This document shows, in pieces, positions 12,415 to 37,500 of a DNA stretch of 64,000 nucleotides; the first letter of the stretch is position 1, and every line of letters begins with the position of its first letter. The position numbers and the translations under genes were made by a program. This DNA comes from Anoplopoma fimbria (lineage: Eukaryota > Chordata > Actinopteri > Perciformes > Anoplopomatidae): contig NC_072460.1 in NCBI RefSeq assembly GCF_027596085.1, forward strand, positions 11,885,326 through 11,949,325, given 5' to 3'. The notes below the pieces were generated by a model. It was not told where the DNA came from. It saw nothing but the letters and a program-made list of their open reading frames with translations, and searched no databases.

Positions 12415-15400
12415 AGTTTTTATTTTAATTTCCTGTTCGCTCCATCATGTTCCACACTCTTAAACCAAAAAACTTCGGTGTCTGTCTCATCAGTTTTGTG
12501 CTGGAAGCTGCCGCAGTTCCAGTGAGAAACACAGAGGAGAGATTGCTTACATTAGTGGTCCCACTTCACTGTAACAACAGGTTTTTATCTACTGGATTAG
12601 ATAAGCAGCACACAACACTGAGAGAGGAGAAAAAAGAACACATTTAAACACCTAAAACCTACATATACTCTCACACACACACTCCCATATACACACACAC
12701 ACAAGCACAGGCGCTCAACTATTTTGATTGAGAACAACCACACACTACCACCAGACACCAACAGACACCAATGTAACATTACAAAAATCAAAAAATATCT
12801 CAAAATATACAATTATTATTTACAGCTCAAGTATACACCCTGTCACTCTTACTGTAGATACTCAGTGTGAAGTTATCAGAATGTACATCAATATTTACAG
12901 ATTAAATACATTGTCTTAAATACTATAAATATAACTATGGGTTTGGTCACATAAAGACTATTTGCACAGTAAAATAAATACACTATTGTTTTTATTGTGT
13001 TAATCACAGTAAATCAACTGAGTTAACCTCTGGAATTTGCTTTAAAGTACATAATGCAACACAGCTGACACATTAACAAGACAGCGAGACCATGGAGTCT
13101 TTGTTTTCAATAATAAATATCAATACTAAATGCCAATATCTTATTATTGGGCAAATTTGAACTAACATGAGAAGACATTTTTTCCTCTGTGCAGAGTATT
13201 TAAAAAGTTTTCTTTAAACGTAAGAGGCAAATACCTGCTTAGACTGGAGAGGTGGGAACTCCTTGGCGAAATGTGGCAAACTTTGCATCATGTATTGAAA
13301 TAAGCCGAGGGTTTAAACACGGGTGGACTATATAAACGCTGTTGATTGTGCTCTCTCACAACCCTCTCATGTAATCATTGTGCTGGTCAGCCAAACCGAT
13401 GGTGCAGTTTAGTTTATTGTGGAGACTGAAGTGCATTTTAGTGTGCAGATCCTGCAGTGACCCCCTGGAGGACGCAGGAATCAGACAAAAACAAACATGA
13501 TCTGCAAGTTTCATCATCAAGTTCACCCACACTGGATCTTTTTTAGCTCATTGACTGGTGCTTGCCCACCAAAGCATGCAACTCCTTTGTGCTCACTTTC
13601 CTGTGCTTCCATAAATGTGCTTTAACTCTTAGCCAAAGCTGCAGGTAAATGCAGTACTCATCTGAGGTTATGTGCCGTTTATGTCACAAATCAATTGACC
13701 AAAAACATTGTGTTTCTTGTGCATGTTAGCAGGGTAGTTTTTTTCCAGACTCACTTTTAGCGACTGGACAGAATATTATCCAGCTGTGGCATGTTTACGT
13801 GTTCATTTGACACATTCTGGATGGAGAGCAACCACCTTTCCTGTTTTTTAGATCCCCTTGTTTTTCTATTGTTTTACTCATAGTGATGTATTACTGCTCT
13901 TCACTCTGTAATGCAGACTTTCTCAACTTTACTTATTAGTACAAAATTTGTGACAACAGAATCTTAAAGAACATACCAAGATATGAGAGACAGGAGGGGA
14001 AATAGATAATATAGAGGTGTTAGGGAATTATACTATTAATTACTTAAGTATATACAAAAGTATATACCAATTAATATATCTCAGCTACTGTAGTCGGAAA
14101 CCAGATCTGATGTAAGAGCCATGAAAGAGGTCACATGACCACATATGAGACCAACGTAGTTATTGGTCTTTCCGTTGGGTCCTCCCTATCATACAGGGAG
14201 GACCCAACGGTGCCAGCCAATGGCATAGAAGCATCAATCAACACTGGTGTGATAACAAGGCAGCATTCAGCGCATCAACACGCTTTAACGTCATAAGATT
14301 AAACATTACAACTTGTTAAATCAATTAAAGATCTGCCGTACTAACACACAAGAAACGATGTAATATGTTTTGGCTAACTGGCTTGCGATACATTTGTGTA
14401 TTTGTGCCTTTAATGAATATTTAGCCCTCTATCTCTCTTTGTATAAATATTGCTAACCAATACATATTCTGTGACAGCATTCTTGAGAGTATCGACGAAG
14501 CTTTTGCCAAAACTGTACTTAACAAACAACTCCAGGGTCTCTACATAATTAAAGTGCTCAAGTGAATGAGACGAGACATTGGTCCAAACTCACTACAGAA
14601 TCATGAAAACAAACTGACAAAAGCATAAGGCAAACAGACAACAGGGATGCTGTTCAGGCACCACACAATGTGACTGACTGTGCTTCATACTACATCTGTT
14701 CAGTCTCAAGTATTGGTTTTGTCTGAGGGAGGGGCCAGAGAGACAGAGAGTCTTTGGCTCCTCCACTGGCCACTAGAGACACCCAGTGGGGAAATCTCTG
14801 TATTACCACTTATTCCAAACATTATATCACTGCACATTGTCCACATTAAAACCCTTAACATACATCGCCATACAAGATTATACATTGAAAAAAAGTTTTC
14901 ACACCTCAGTTCACAAAAAGACATCAAAGTGTAAATTGTAGTGTTAATGAAATGATGTCCGTAGTGGTCACAATTTGAGGAATGTACACGATTAAACCCA
15001 AACATCTTTCGTAGCTCAGCCCGGAAATGAACCTCTTATTCAATGCACTGTAACAACATTAGAGCTGTATTGTTGTAGGACCTCAACAGTAAAATGTCTC
15101 ATCTGTGTATTGCAGCCGTGCAGGTGGAGCAGACAAAGCAAGGTGTCCGCTCTCTTCCTCCTCCTCCGCATCAGGAGAGGATCTGTATCTATGGTGCGTT
15201 GCCACGGCTTCCCCTGGGTAACGCAGCTCTATTTTTAAAGCGGCAGGGTCACCAGGAGCTCTCATTCAGCGGCAGACGACACACACTGACTCACACACTT
15301 GCACATGCACATCTGCATGAAAACAAAGACAGAACTCACATTTTTCCTATTCCTTCTTGTCTGCACAGACAGACAGACAAGCCTGAATCCTCCCTGCTTA

Positions 15401-16607
15401 TCTCTGCACGTGCTCTATCACCTTTACCCTTCTAAGGCTTTGATTCAAATGGAATCGCTTGATTAAAAGGATTGATGAAAATGGGAAAGCTTTGTCTAGA
15501 CCAGCTGTGACTGAAACAGCACAGAGACGACATGTGCAGCACTGTTGGCAACAGCCCCAAAGCCTCATCGTCAAGGAGAAAAGGTTGTTTAAAAGAAAAG
15601 TGCTGCTCTGTGTTAAGGCTCAGAGATGCTCTAAAAACGATATCAGGAGACTGTGCTTCGGTGTTCACAGAGAATAAATGAAGAGGCGAAAAGTTTCCCC
15701 TCATTTTGCACTACTGTGATGTATATACACGATTTACGGTGACATCTCAGACTATTGCACAACACATATGTACAGTATTCCACATCAGTGGGAACAGTAG
15801 GGATAGAAGGAGATTCACAGTTTTACGAGGACCCTACTTTGACTGGTTATTATTGCTGATGCATGATAGGCACAATAAAGATGTAATGTGCTTGAAACAC
15901 TGTTTACACTACCAGAATCACTTATTACATACTGGTATGGATACATTTGTATTAAATTTGTTTTCTAGATGAAAATATTTCTGGCACGGTGATATAGATC
16001 ATGACATTTTTTTTCTTGTCTGAGTCTCCTTCCATCCTAACTCCACATAAACAATCTTCTACAACTAAACCAGTAAGAAGATGATGATCTCCAACATCAA
16101 GGAACATCCAACTGTCTCAAAAATAACCTTCTCCGAACTGGCGAACACACGGTTCAGTACAACGTAAACCAGTTTAGCGCTGTACACACCTTAACCTTGG
16201 CCATAGCTCATTACAAAACAGCCTGTATTGAAGCACTCAGAGCACCTTTCATTGCTCACTCTGTTTTTGTCCCTGTCCCTCTCTCTCTGCCCCTGTAATA
16301 CATCGACGGATGGAAAAGATAGTCGGATCTGGTGGGACTCACATTCCCATGATACCCTTATTTCAACTGGGATTTGGCAGTACGGATCCTATGGCGGGGA
16401 AAAAGGGAAGGCGAGGAGCGTAGGGGCAGAAAAAGAGTGGATGGAGGGACTCAGCTCTGGGGGTTAAGGTGTGAAGAACGCTGCAACAACCGGCAGTGGA
16501 TTTTCTCTCCCTCTTGACTTCCTCTGTTCCTCCCTTACTTCCTCTGTCTCCCTCCCTCCAAGCAGGGCTGGGGTTTAACAGACAGGAGGATCTATGAGCT
16601 CAGTGGA
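12415..16607 (-). other. Probable slc6a17 3'UTR and downstream flank (end not fixed)
   Basis: No exon is supported downstream of the slc6a17 stop. Minus-strand AATAAA signals appear as TTTATT on the plus strand at about 13413-13418, 12991-12996 and 12418-12424. Any of these could end the transcript, and the choice needs transcript data. The segment also contains a perfect 16-bp hairpin at 14172-14210, listed separately. Confidence 0.3.
14172..14210. repeat. Perfect 16-bp hairpin
   Basis: CCGTTGGGTCCTCCCT (14172-14187) and AGGGAGGACCCAACGG (14195-14210) are exact reverse complements around a 7-nt loop. Confidence 0.9.
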
Positions 16608-29616
<13,009 letters not shown>

Positions 29617-29699
29617 GGCTGCAACACCGGAGCTCCTTCAGGTCGGAGATGGAGGAGGAAAGGAGAGCCTTAGGTGCTCTGACTGGACGAAGATCAGGA

Positions 29700-32600
29700 G
29701 GAAGCAAGGAAATAAAGTTGTGCTTTTTTAATCTTCAATCTGTGAAGAGAAATGCTGGAGACAGAGAGGAAATGTGGTTGATTAGGAAGAAATCCTTTTT
29801 TTCATGAACCATTAAAAGTTATCACAACAGTCAAACTTTAGTCATACAGCTAAAAGGTTTTTTTACTGAGTGTATGGGAAACTCATTTAGATAATTGATG
29901 ATAATTTGAGTCATATTTTTGTAAAAATACCCAAATTTGGGGTTTTGAACTGCTGGTTGCACAAAACAAGTCAACATGTCAATTTGGAATTTGCGAAACT
30001 GTGATTTGCTTTTTTCCCTCTACTCGCTGATACTTTTAAAGAACAATCAGTTGATTGAGAAAATGATCATATTTGACTTGTGTCCAGTGACTTTACCCAT
30101 TTTAGTTTAGAATCACGCTTTTTCTGTTTACTAATAATCACATGGAGTATTATGAAATGGTCATAGAAGTGCAGAACTTTAGAGCCATAAGTGAGGTATT
30201 TCAGTAATCCACTTAATTATGGAGAATGAGACATAAATATTAAATTATAATAAATTTCACAGAGGAGCCCATTATACTAAAGTTGAGACATGTGAATCGC
30301 ATGATGCACAGTGTGAAGTCTGTCTGTGTGACCGCTGCTCTCAGGAGAACGTAGTGTTGTGTATAAAACTAAAGCCTCCAAGCACATGTTTCATTGGTTA
30401 TTAACGTCTGCATTGATTTCTCATCACACAGCTTCAACGTCTTGTCTGCAGGTTGTTTTAAGATTTCTAAAAAGGAGTCCAAGAGTCCAGTGTTCCTAAA
30501 ACAAAACGAGCTCTCTGGAAAGTTAGTCTCTCCGACTTCTCTGGTATGTGTCACCTTTTCAGAGGCCCTTTGCAAATCCAATCCTCTTATAATACTGTGT
30601 GCAGATAACCACACTGTATAAGAGCTACTGTGCCAGAATAAATAGAAGGTCAGATTTTCCACCATAAAACAGAATTTTACTGTTAGTAAGCTACCCAGAA
30701 CCTGAGGGAACTCTTCTTGTGATAACTTTAGTTAAACAAGACATATTGACTAAAAGTGTACTCCACCCATTTAGCATTACACTCCTATAACAGTGTCAGA
30801 CTCAAGAATGACAGTTTAAAAAGCCAAATCAATTATTCCACTCATTCTTCTTCTTTTTTAAAGCCTGGTGTCTACAATACCCACAATGCAACTTGACCAA
30901 TGACAGTTCTGGTGGACATTCAGGTTTGTTATGCTAACAGTGGCTAATGTAGCTTTAAGTAGAGCTCACTTCTTTTTACTTAAACTTTACTTCCCCATAT
31001 TCTTTTTATTTTCAGTGTACTGCTCCAACTAATGCTAGGTCACGTGACCTCACTTTAGGTCATTTATGCTCCTTCTCTCGTTTTTATTTATGATGTTACA
31101 GGAGGTGGTCTTTATTCCTAACTCTGCTATAAACACTGTGGGAAACCTGGTAAACACTGGAGGACTAATCCTTTAAAATGAAAATGGAAATTTGTAGCTG
31201 CAAGCATTAAACGCTCAAAATGCATCGACCCATCGACCCTCAAAGACTGGTGTTTGAAAATTACATGAAAACATAGTGAGACGGTTAGCATTTACTGCAC
31301 AGTAACTAATTAACTAAAGGTCATCTTAACAGTGTATGATGTGGACAATCTTGGTTAAATAACAAAGAAGCAGCTACAGGAGCAGAAAATGACAGAAACC
31401 AGACTTTGTAGACAGATTTCAGGTTCAGTCAGACAGACGTTTCACTCTGGCAACTCAAGAGCAGAGAATAGAAACCAGAAGTGTTTGATCTGGCGCTAGG
31501 CCTCTAATCTCAAAACAGATGCAGCTGATGGAAATCATCAGAGCTCCGCTTTTATTCACAGTGACTTCTCAAAAACGGTTGCCAGCCGGTTGGACTCTAA
31601 GCCCTCCCATTGGCCGCACCAGCAGCACGCACATCACATTCCTCAACAGTGGCGCTGAGTCCCTGCAGTCACGACACGCAGCAGCTTCGGGGCTGAGAGC
31701 TCAACACAGATCTCAGAACATTAGTGACCTTTCCCACAGCAGTCTACAGATACACGATACTGAGTCATTGTCGAACACTCTGAATGAGGTGTGAAGCGAT
31801 GATGTGCATGTTTGCAAACATTTTTTGGCCTAGTCGCTAAGTTTTTAGGGGGGTTTTAATGTGTGTAGAGTGAAGTGGAGCGCTGACAGACTGTTCACAC
31901 AATGTTTTGGCCTACTTTTCTTATGAATGGAAATGTTGATATAGTTAGTGACAAACTGTACCAGTTACTGCTCGTGGGTTAGGACGATGGTGGCCTGTTA
32001 CACACAAATGACGGATAGGATTCTCACTCTGACTCTCTAATCATGTGTAGTGAAAGTTTTCGCTGTTGATGCAGAAATACACCAGCAACTTTCAGAGTTT
32101 CACAGTATGTACTGACACAGATGGCACATACAGAGACAGCAGGACTTCATGGACAGTGCAAGACTGTTATAGATTATGATTCAAGGATCAATCTGAGGCA
32201 AACATGGTGAGTGGTGGAGAAGTGTTTTGTTTTTCAGGATACTGAGAATAAAATGCATGATTTAAGGGATGTTGAGGAACCAAGAAAACATTAATGCAAA
32301 GGAAAAGGTGCTACGGATACTGAAGGATGTATTAACTTTAAAGCAATGGGAGTGTTGATCCCAGACCCCTGAGACCAACGTGTGCTGTCAAATGAGGTGG
32401 ATGTCTGAATTAACTGCATGCTCCTGTATATATTTCGTAATTATCCGTAGACAGTTTGCTGTTAATGACGTAACAGAATATGTTCTCTGTTTCTCCTGCA
32501 AAGATCCGCTCCACTTTTATCTTGTCTGGTTGCTAAGCAATGGCTCTTACTGCAAAATTGAAATCCCATCCCTGCAGCATCAGTGGTCCCCTATCTCTCC

Positions 32601-32899
32601 TCTCGCCATCTCAAACGGACAGACATGATATCCCCCGAGGGTCGGTTGCTAATAACATGGAGTTGCTGTGGCAGGACTGAGGGGGTAACGATAGATTATG
32701 GTAAAGCTGGAAGTGACGGTCTGTTGTGGGATCCATTGTAGGGTAAATCAGGCAGCCATTACAAGCAGAAAAGCGTGTCATTGTAAAATATAGGGTTTGT
32801 ACAGATGCCACTCAGTATAGATGAATGCTTCGCCCACTAAGATTTGACCCTGGACAACAGTGATTTTGACAGGTACTAAACAGCACCTGCATGGCCATG
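29700..32899. other. Candidate slc6a17 5' intron, nothing else recognised
   Basis: No exon is supported. If the 33322 exon is real, this is the first, non-coding intron. Confidence 0.35.
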
Positions 32900-33500
32900 T
32901 TCAGGCGTCGTTCAGACACGTCACACACAGGCTCACGTGCAGCCCTGAGCACTGACTCTGTATGGGGGATATAACCTCGGATGCCTTGTCAAGGTCAATG
33001 AATCACATCATTACGGCGATGCAAACAACCCCAGCACGAGTCCGCAGGTGATGAGCAGCCGCGCAGAATGTGTCACGTACGAGACAAATGTGGACACCCA
33101 TGGAGCGGCGGCGTCAAACACGGAGGATTAATGAGCGACGTTCACGGTCAATGTTGCGGCGAAATCACCATCTGTCAGGTGATGAGGACCATATCTATCA
33201 AGTAAATTAAAGATGGATTTTTTGAGGGGAGGAGCGTGGGGGTACGGTTTATTTGACACAGTGAAGCAATCATATCTAAATGGATAAAACTGTGAAAATG
33301 GTAGAAGAGCGTTATTCTTACCGTGCGTGTTGCAGCAGAATGGGTTGTAACGTCCGAGTCAGCGTGACAGTATGAATCCAGAGTGATGTGCACGTTCTCT
33401 TCATTCATCCACTGTCTCCGTATGCAACATCTCTGCGCGCACAGAGATGCGAGATCAGCTTCCAGTCACACAGAGAATGGTGCGTAAATTCAGTCTGACG
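32900..33500. promoter_or_regulatory. CpG-enriched segment, candidate slc6a17 promoter
   Basis: CpG dinucleotides are clustered here (about 30 by eye in 600 bp), while flanking kilobases have very few. The cluster contains GC-rich patches such as GGAGCGGCGGCGTC, and CACGT and ACGTCA-like motifs. Its position upstream of slc6a17 suggests a promoter. No TATA box was identified. Confidence 0.35.
33322..33500 (-). other. slc6a17: Candidate slc6a17 5' non-coding exon
   Basis: On the minus strand a consensus donor (CACG|GTAAGA) lies at 33321-33320, in the strongest CpG cluster upstream of slc6a17. Mammalian SLC6A17 has a non-coding first exon, so a matching exon here is expected. It would splice to an acceptor near 29683-29682 (TTCGTCCAG after a pyrimidine tract), just before the coding ATG. 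The 5' boundary is a guess. The exon would contain short upstream ATGs. Confidence 0.35.
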
Positions 33501-33967
33501 CAGGAGCTCAACGCCTCTTCCACAAGTTTGTGTTACTGTAATTACATTCACTTGTGCAGGTTAAGGCTTATTGAAACTGTTGAACCCTTTAACGGTGGTC
33601 TGCAGCTCTGCAAAATACCTGCCTACACCTTTTGGTTTCCACGTGCCTATGGCTGTGTTGTTGGATAAATGAGCTCCCCATACTATGGAGAAATTACCAT
33701 GGTAATTCACGACCAAGTCTGACGCAGGTTTGACTCACCCATTCGTGCGCACGTCAGCAGATGATCCAAAAAGGGGAAAAAACATCTGCAGTGTTCCCAG
33801 GACTATAATAAGAGAATCACACATGCAGCATTTAATCATGCACATCAAACGAATTGATTGAATATGCCTCGTGTGCAAAAGGTGTTTGGATTGATAATAA
33901 TGCTTTCCCAGCAGTGCTAATCACAATAATGATGTGGATTATTTTATTTATTTATTAATGTATCTAT

Positions 33968-33973
33968 GTATTA

Positions 33974-34023
<50 letters not shown>

Positions 34024-34037
34024 GTAGTAGTAGTAGT
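33968..34037. repeat. (ATT)n then (AGT)n compound microsatellite
   Basis: About 50 bp of ATT triplets followed by four AGT triplets. Confidence 0.9.
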
Positions 34038-34988
34038 ATAAGTATAATTATTTTAATTTGTATTATTATTATATCTGCAGAAGTAGTTAAATAAATATAC
34101 AGACCTATCAGTTCATCTTTACATTGGTAGCTATACTCTGACACAGTTTACCTCAATTACAGAGGTAGGGCTTGATGTTGATACCTAATAGAGGTGTCAG
34201 GATTTGCTGTTGATGTAGACTGAAATAGGTGTGAAAAAACAAGTGCTTCCTTATGGACGTCTCTCAATTGTAGATCATTTTTGACACAGTCATTTTTCTC
34301 TGTGACTCCCTCAATTTATTCTGCCCGTTGCTCTGTCTGCCAATGCTCATCACTCCATATTTTTCCTTCTGGCCTAATGGGTGGCTTTTATTTTCACTTA
34401 ATAGACAAAGATTAACAGAGAAGTTTGCATGCCTTTTTTTCTTCCTTTTTTTGTTGCTCTTATGCATGTAATTATTCATTATTCAGACAACTCGTGGTTT
34501 TGTCAACACTGGGTACCCTTCAATTTGAAGTGTCAGGGAGTTGTGAGTATAATCCTTGACAATTTGGGACACTGGGATGAACAGTGCAAGGTCAGTCTGT
34601 AAAAAAGTGTTTTGGCTAATGGCAACATCCTCCCTCTAGCACTAGAACAAGCTTGGAGCATGAACATGAGGCTGTCAGAAGGTGTGAGTCTTACAAAGAC
34701 ACTGATACTGTTTGGGCGATTATAGTATTTAGAGATGCAATGTGCTACTAGATGCTGAAGGCTATCCTGCAGGAGTGACAGTTTGTTTTTCCACTGATAA
34801 CTTTCTGACTATCGTCATAGCACTAGAATACTATGTGTCAGTTTCAGATTATAACAGCGCAGGTGTTTGGTTATTGCTGCTGTTCTGGCTTCACAACATA
34901 TTCCACTCATGTGACCTGCAACGTCTTAGAAAATCCTAACCCTGCTGTACGTGCTAACCCAGGGCAATTCTCCCACCCCGAAAAAAAA

Positions 34989-35101
<113 letters not shown>

Positions 35102-35543
35102 AACAGAATAGCTCTGCATCAGCCGACAACATGTATACACACTACGCTTCCTGTCTCCTTCAATTCACTCATGTGACTCACTTTCCAATGGCTGACTGCT
35201 GGGATCAGTTGCCATGGCAACCCCCGATCATATGAGGGCTACTCACCCTGTGAGCATTTTTCTTTCTCCTACTCCTCTCTAGCACCTACTGGGATTCTGC
35301 AGTACGGCTGTGAGTGAGCCACTGAAGGAAAGTACAACACCCCCCAAAAATATAAACACAACTTATCACAAGGTCACTTTCCTGCCTATGGTTCATCGCT
35401 TCTGATGTGTGACACGCCTCATGTAAACACGTAGTTTATCACACCTTTAAATTATGCAACTCCTGTCACAGAATGCTGCTGTATTGCTCACCTTAAAGCT
35501 CTATGAATAACCACATGGGAGGGGCGGAGTCATATCTGATAAA

Positions 35544-35834
35544 TTACATTACATTACAGTCATTTAGCAGACGCTTTTATCCAAAGCGACTTACAATCAG
35601 TAGTATATTACATATCATTCACCCATTCATACCACCATGGTGGCACCTTGCTACCATGCAAGGTGCCACCATCAGACTCTAACTAACATTCATGCAACAT
35701 CCAGTCCATGATGGCAAGCCTTCGGGAGCAACTTGGGGTTAAGTGTCTTGCCCAAGGACACATCGACTGCCGAAGCCGGGTATCGAACCACCGACCCTCT
35801 GATTGGAGAACTACCTTGCTCTCCACTACGCCAC
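35544..35834 (-). mobile_element. tRNA-derived SINE copy, head slightly truncated
   Basis: This is the reverse complement of the SINE at 19924-20211. It starts with the (ATTAC)n tail and CATTTAGCAGACGCTTTTAT, and ends at GCTCTCCACTACGCCAC. The B box is readable as GGTATCGAACC. It lacks the outermost head bases and carries a 15-bp palindrome not present in the other copies. Confidence 0.85.
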
Positions 35835-37402
35835 AGGAGAAATTCTACTCACAGTGCATCATCAAACACAGCTCTCCATCTCTTGACCTTGAGCTGGGTG
35901 CTGTTATTTCTATTCATCTCACACAGAAGAGTTGAGGGAGAAGCTGCAGTGAGGCCCTTGGATCCAGCTTTAATATTTCACCTTGTTAAATCAGAGCACA
36001 GAATAGAGAGGTAATGAGCCATCAGACTGGGCTGTGATCTACTCAGCCTTTTATTTATAGTTTAGTTCTGTGGAGTCTGACTGCTTAAAACCCAGTAAAT
36101 AGAGAAAAGACCGACTGAACCTCAAGAGACTGATTGCAGCCATATGCACGAATACAATCCAAGAGTCCTCATCAAATATTGATTTTGCTCTTGATGTGAA
36201 ATCTGGCTTTGGAACAGGTGGGAGATAAGGTGTTACCACATTACTCAATGAGAGGTTATTCTTCAGCTTGAGAGCAAATTGTGAATGGTGAGGATGTTTA
36301 TATATTCGATAATATTGTAGCAGAGCACCAGGCCTGATCTTCCACCTCTGGAGAGCCAGGTTGCCAGGTCACAAATTAAACATGCTGACGAACACCGGCA
36401 GGCATAATCGGATCCGCGTCTCGGGGGGTGTTTCTGTGCAGCTGAGCCTCATCAGTACTAACGGTTCAACTTCCTCTCTCTGCTCCCCCCTTTGCCGGCT
36501 ATCAATGGTGCAGTCCCAAGTCCGTCGATGTACTGACACCTTTGCCTACTCCCCTCTGGGTGTGAGAGTGCTGCCATTGGAAAGAGATGAACAAATGAGG
36601 AGGGATGGGTGCTACGGCTATTTACCTGACACACTACCTGCTGCTGATCTGCCCATGAATAAAGAGGAAGAGAATGCAACTGCAACCACGCTGGCTCAGG
36701 TGCAACACCAACAGAGCACTCTGAACACCTATCCTCTTTACAGAAATGCTGCTAATTTACTGAAAAAAAAAGGTGTTTTTCAGTTCACTAGTGTTAGCGA
36801 TCTATAATGTTCTAGGACAGATATCTCATTAAATAGTCGTCCCCTGCCCTTTGCCTATTTCCATCTAATTGCCCATCCTGTTCAAGTGACAAGAGGCTCA
36901 TTAGCACTCTGGTTAAAGCTTTACATCTCTTCCCTTGATAAAGAAACATACATAAAAGCCATGACTGCAACGACAAGCAGGAGTATTGACACCTGTGATG
37001 AATGTGCAGCGTTGAAATCGATGGCAGAGATTTGGCCTCGAGACGGTTGTTTAATAAACACAAAATGAATCTGTTGACGCATTATGGGTGTGATGGTTCC
37101 ACATAATGAACCATGTATACACCAATAGCATCTATATTTGAGGATGTGATTCTGTTGCATGAGCATAAATAAGTCTGGTCTTCTCCCAGAAGGATAGACA
37201 GTTAAACTGTAAGATGAAAAACAATTCCACAAGGAGAGTGAATTTACTACCGAGGTAGCTTTTATGAGCTCAGAGAAGTGACAGTGAACCATAAAATTCC
37301 TCCACTGGCATTTCATCATTCAAACATCTGCAAAGTCAGCAGACATTTACAGCCCCTGGTCATATTGTCTTTTCATATCTATCCAAAATGTAGAGATTGT
37401 CT

Positions 37403-37500
37403 CATTCAATTCAATTCAATTCAATTCAGTTTATTTTGTATAGCCCAGAATCACAAATTACAAATTTGCCTCAGAGGGCTTTACAATCTGTGCACATGCG
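37403..37500 (+). repeat. (ATTCA)n-headed teleost interspersed repeat
   Basis: Five ATTCA units are followed by GTTTATTTTGTATAGCCCAG and AATCACAAATTAC, ending near GGGCTTTACAATCTG. This is the layout of a common fish dispersed repeat end; only the terminal part is present. Confidence 0.5.

Noticed and set aside
35708..36014. Open frames resembling each other at 35.7 kb and 39.6 kb
   Set aside because: The similarity comes from the shared SINE sequence, not from paralogous genes.
36361..36807. 148-codon open frame in the intergenic interval
   Set aside because: No recognisable domain, an overlapping open frame on the other strand, no splice context and mixed composition. Most likely chance.
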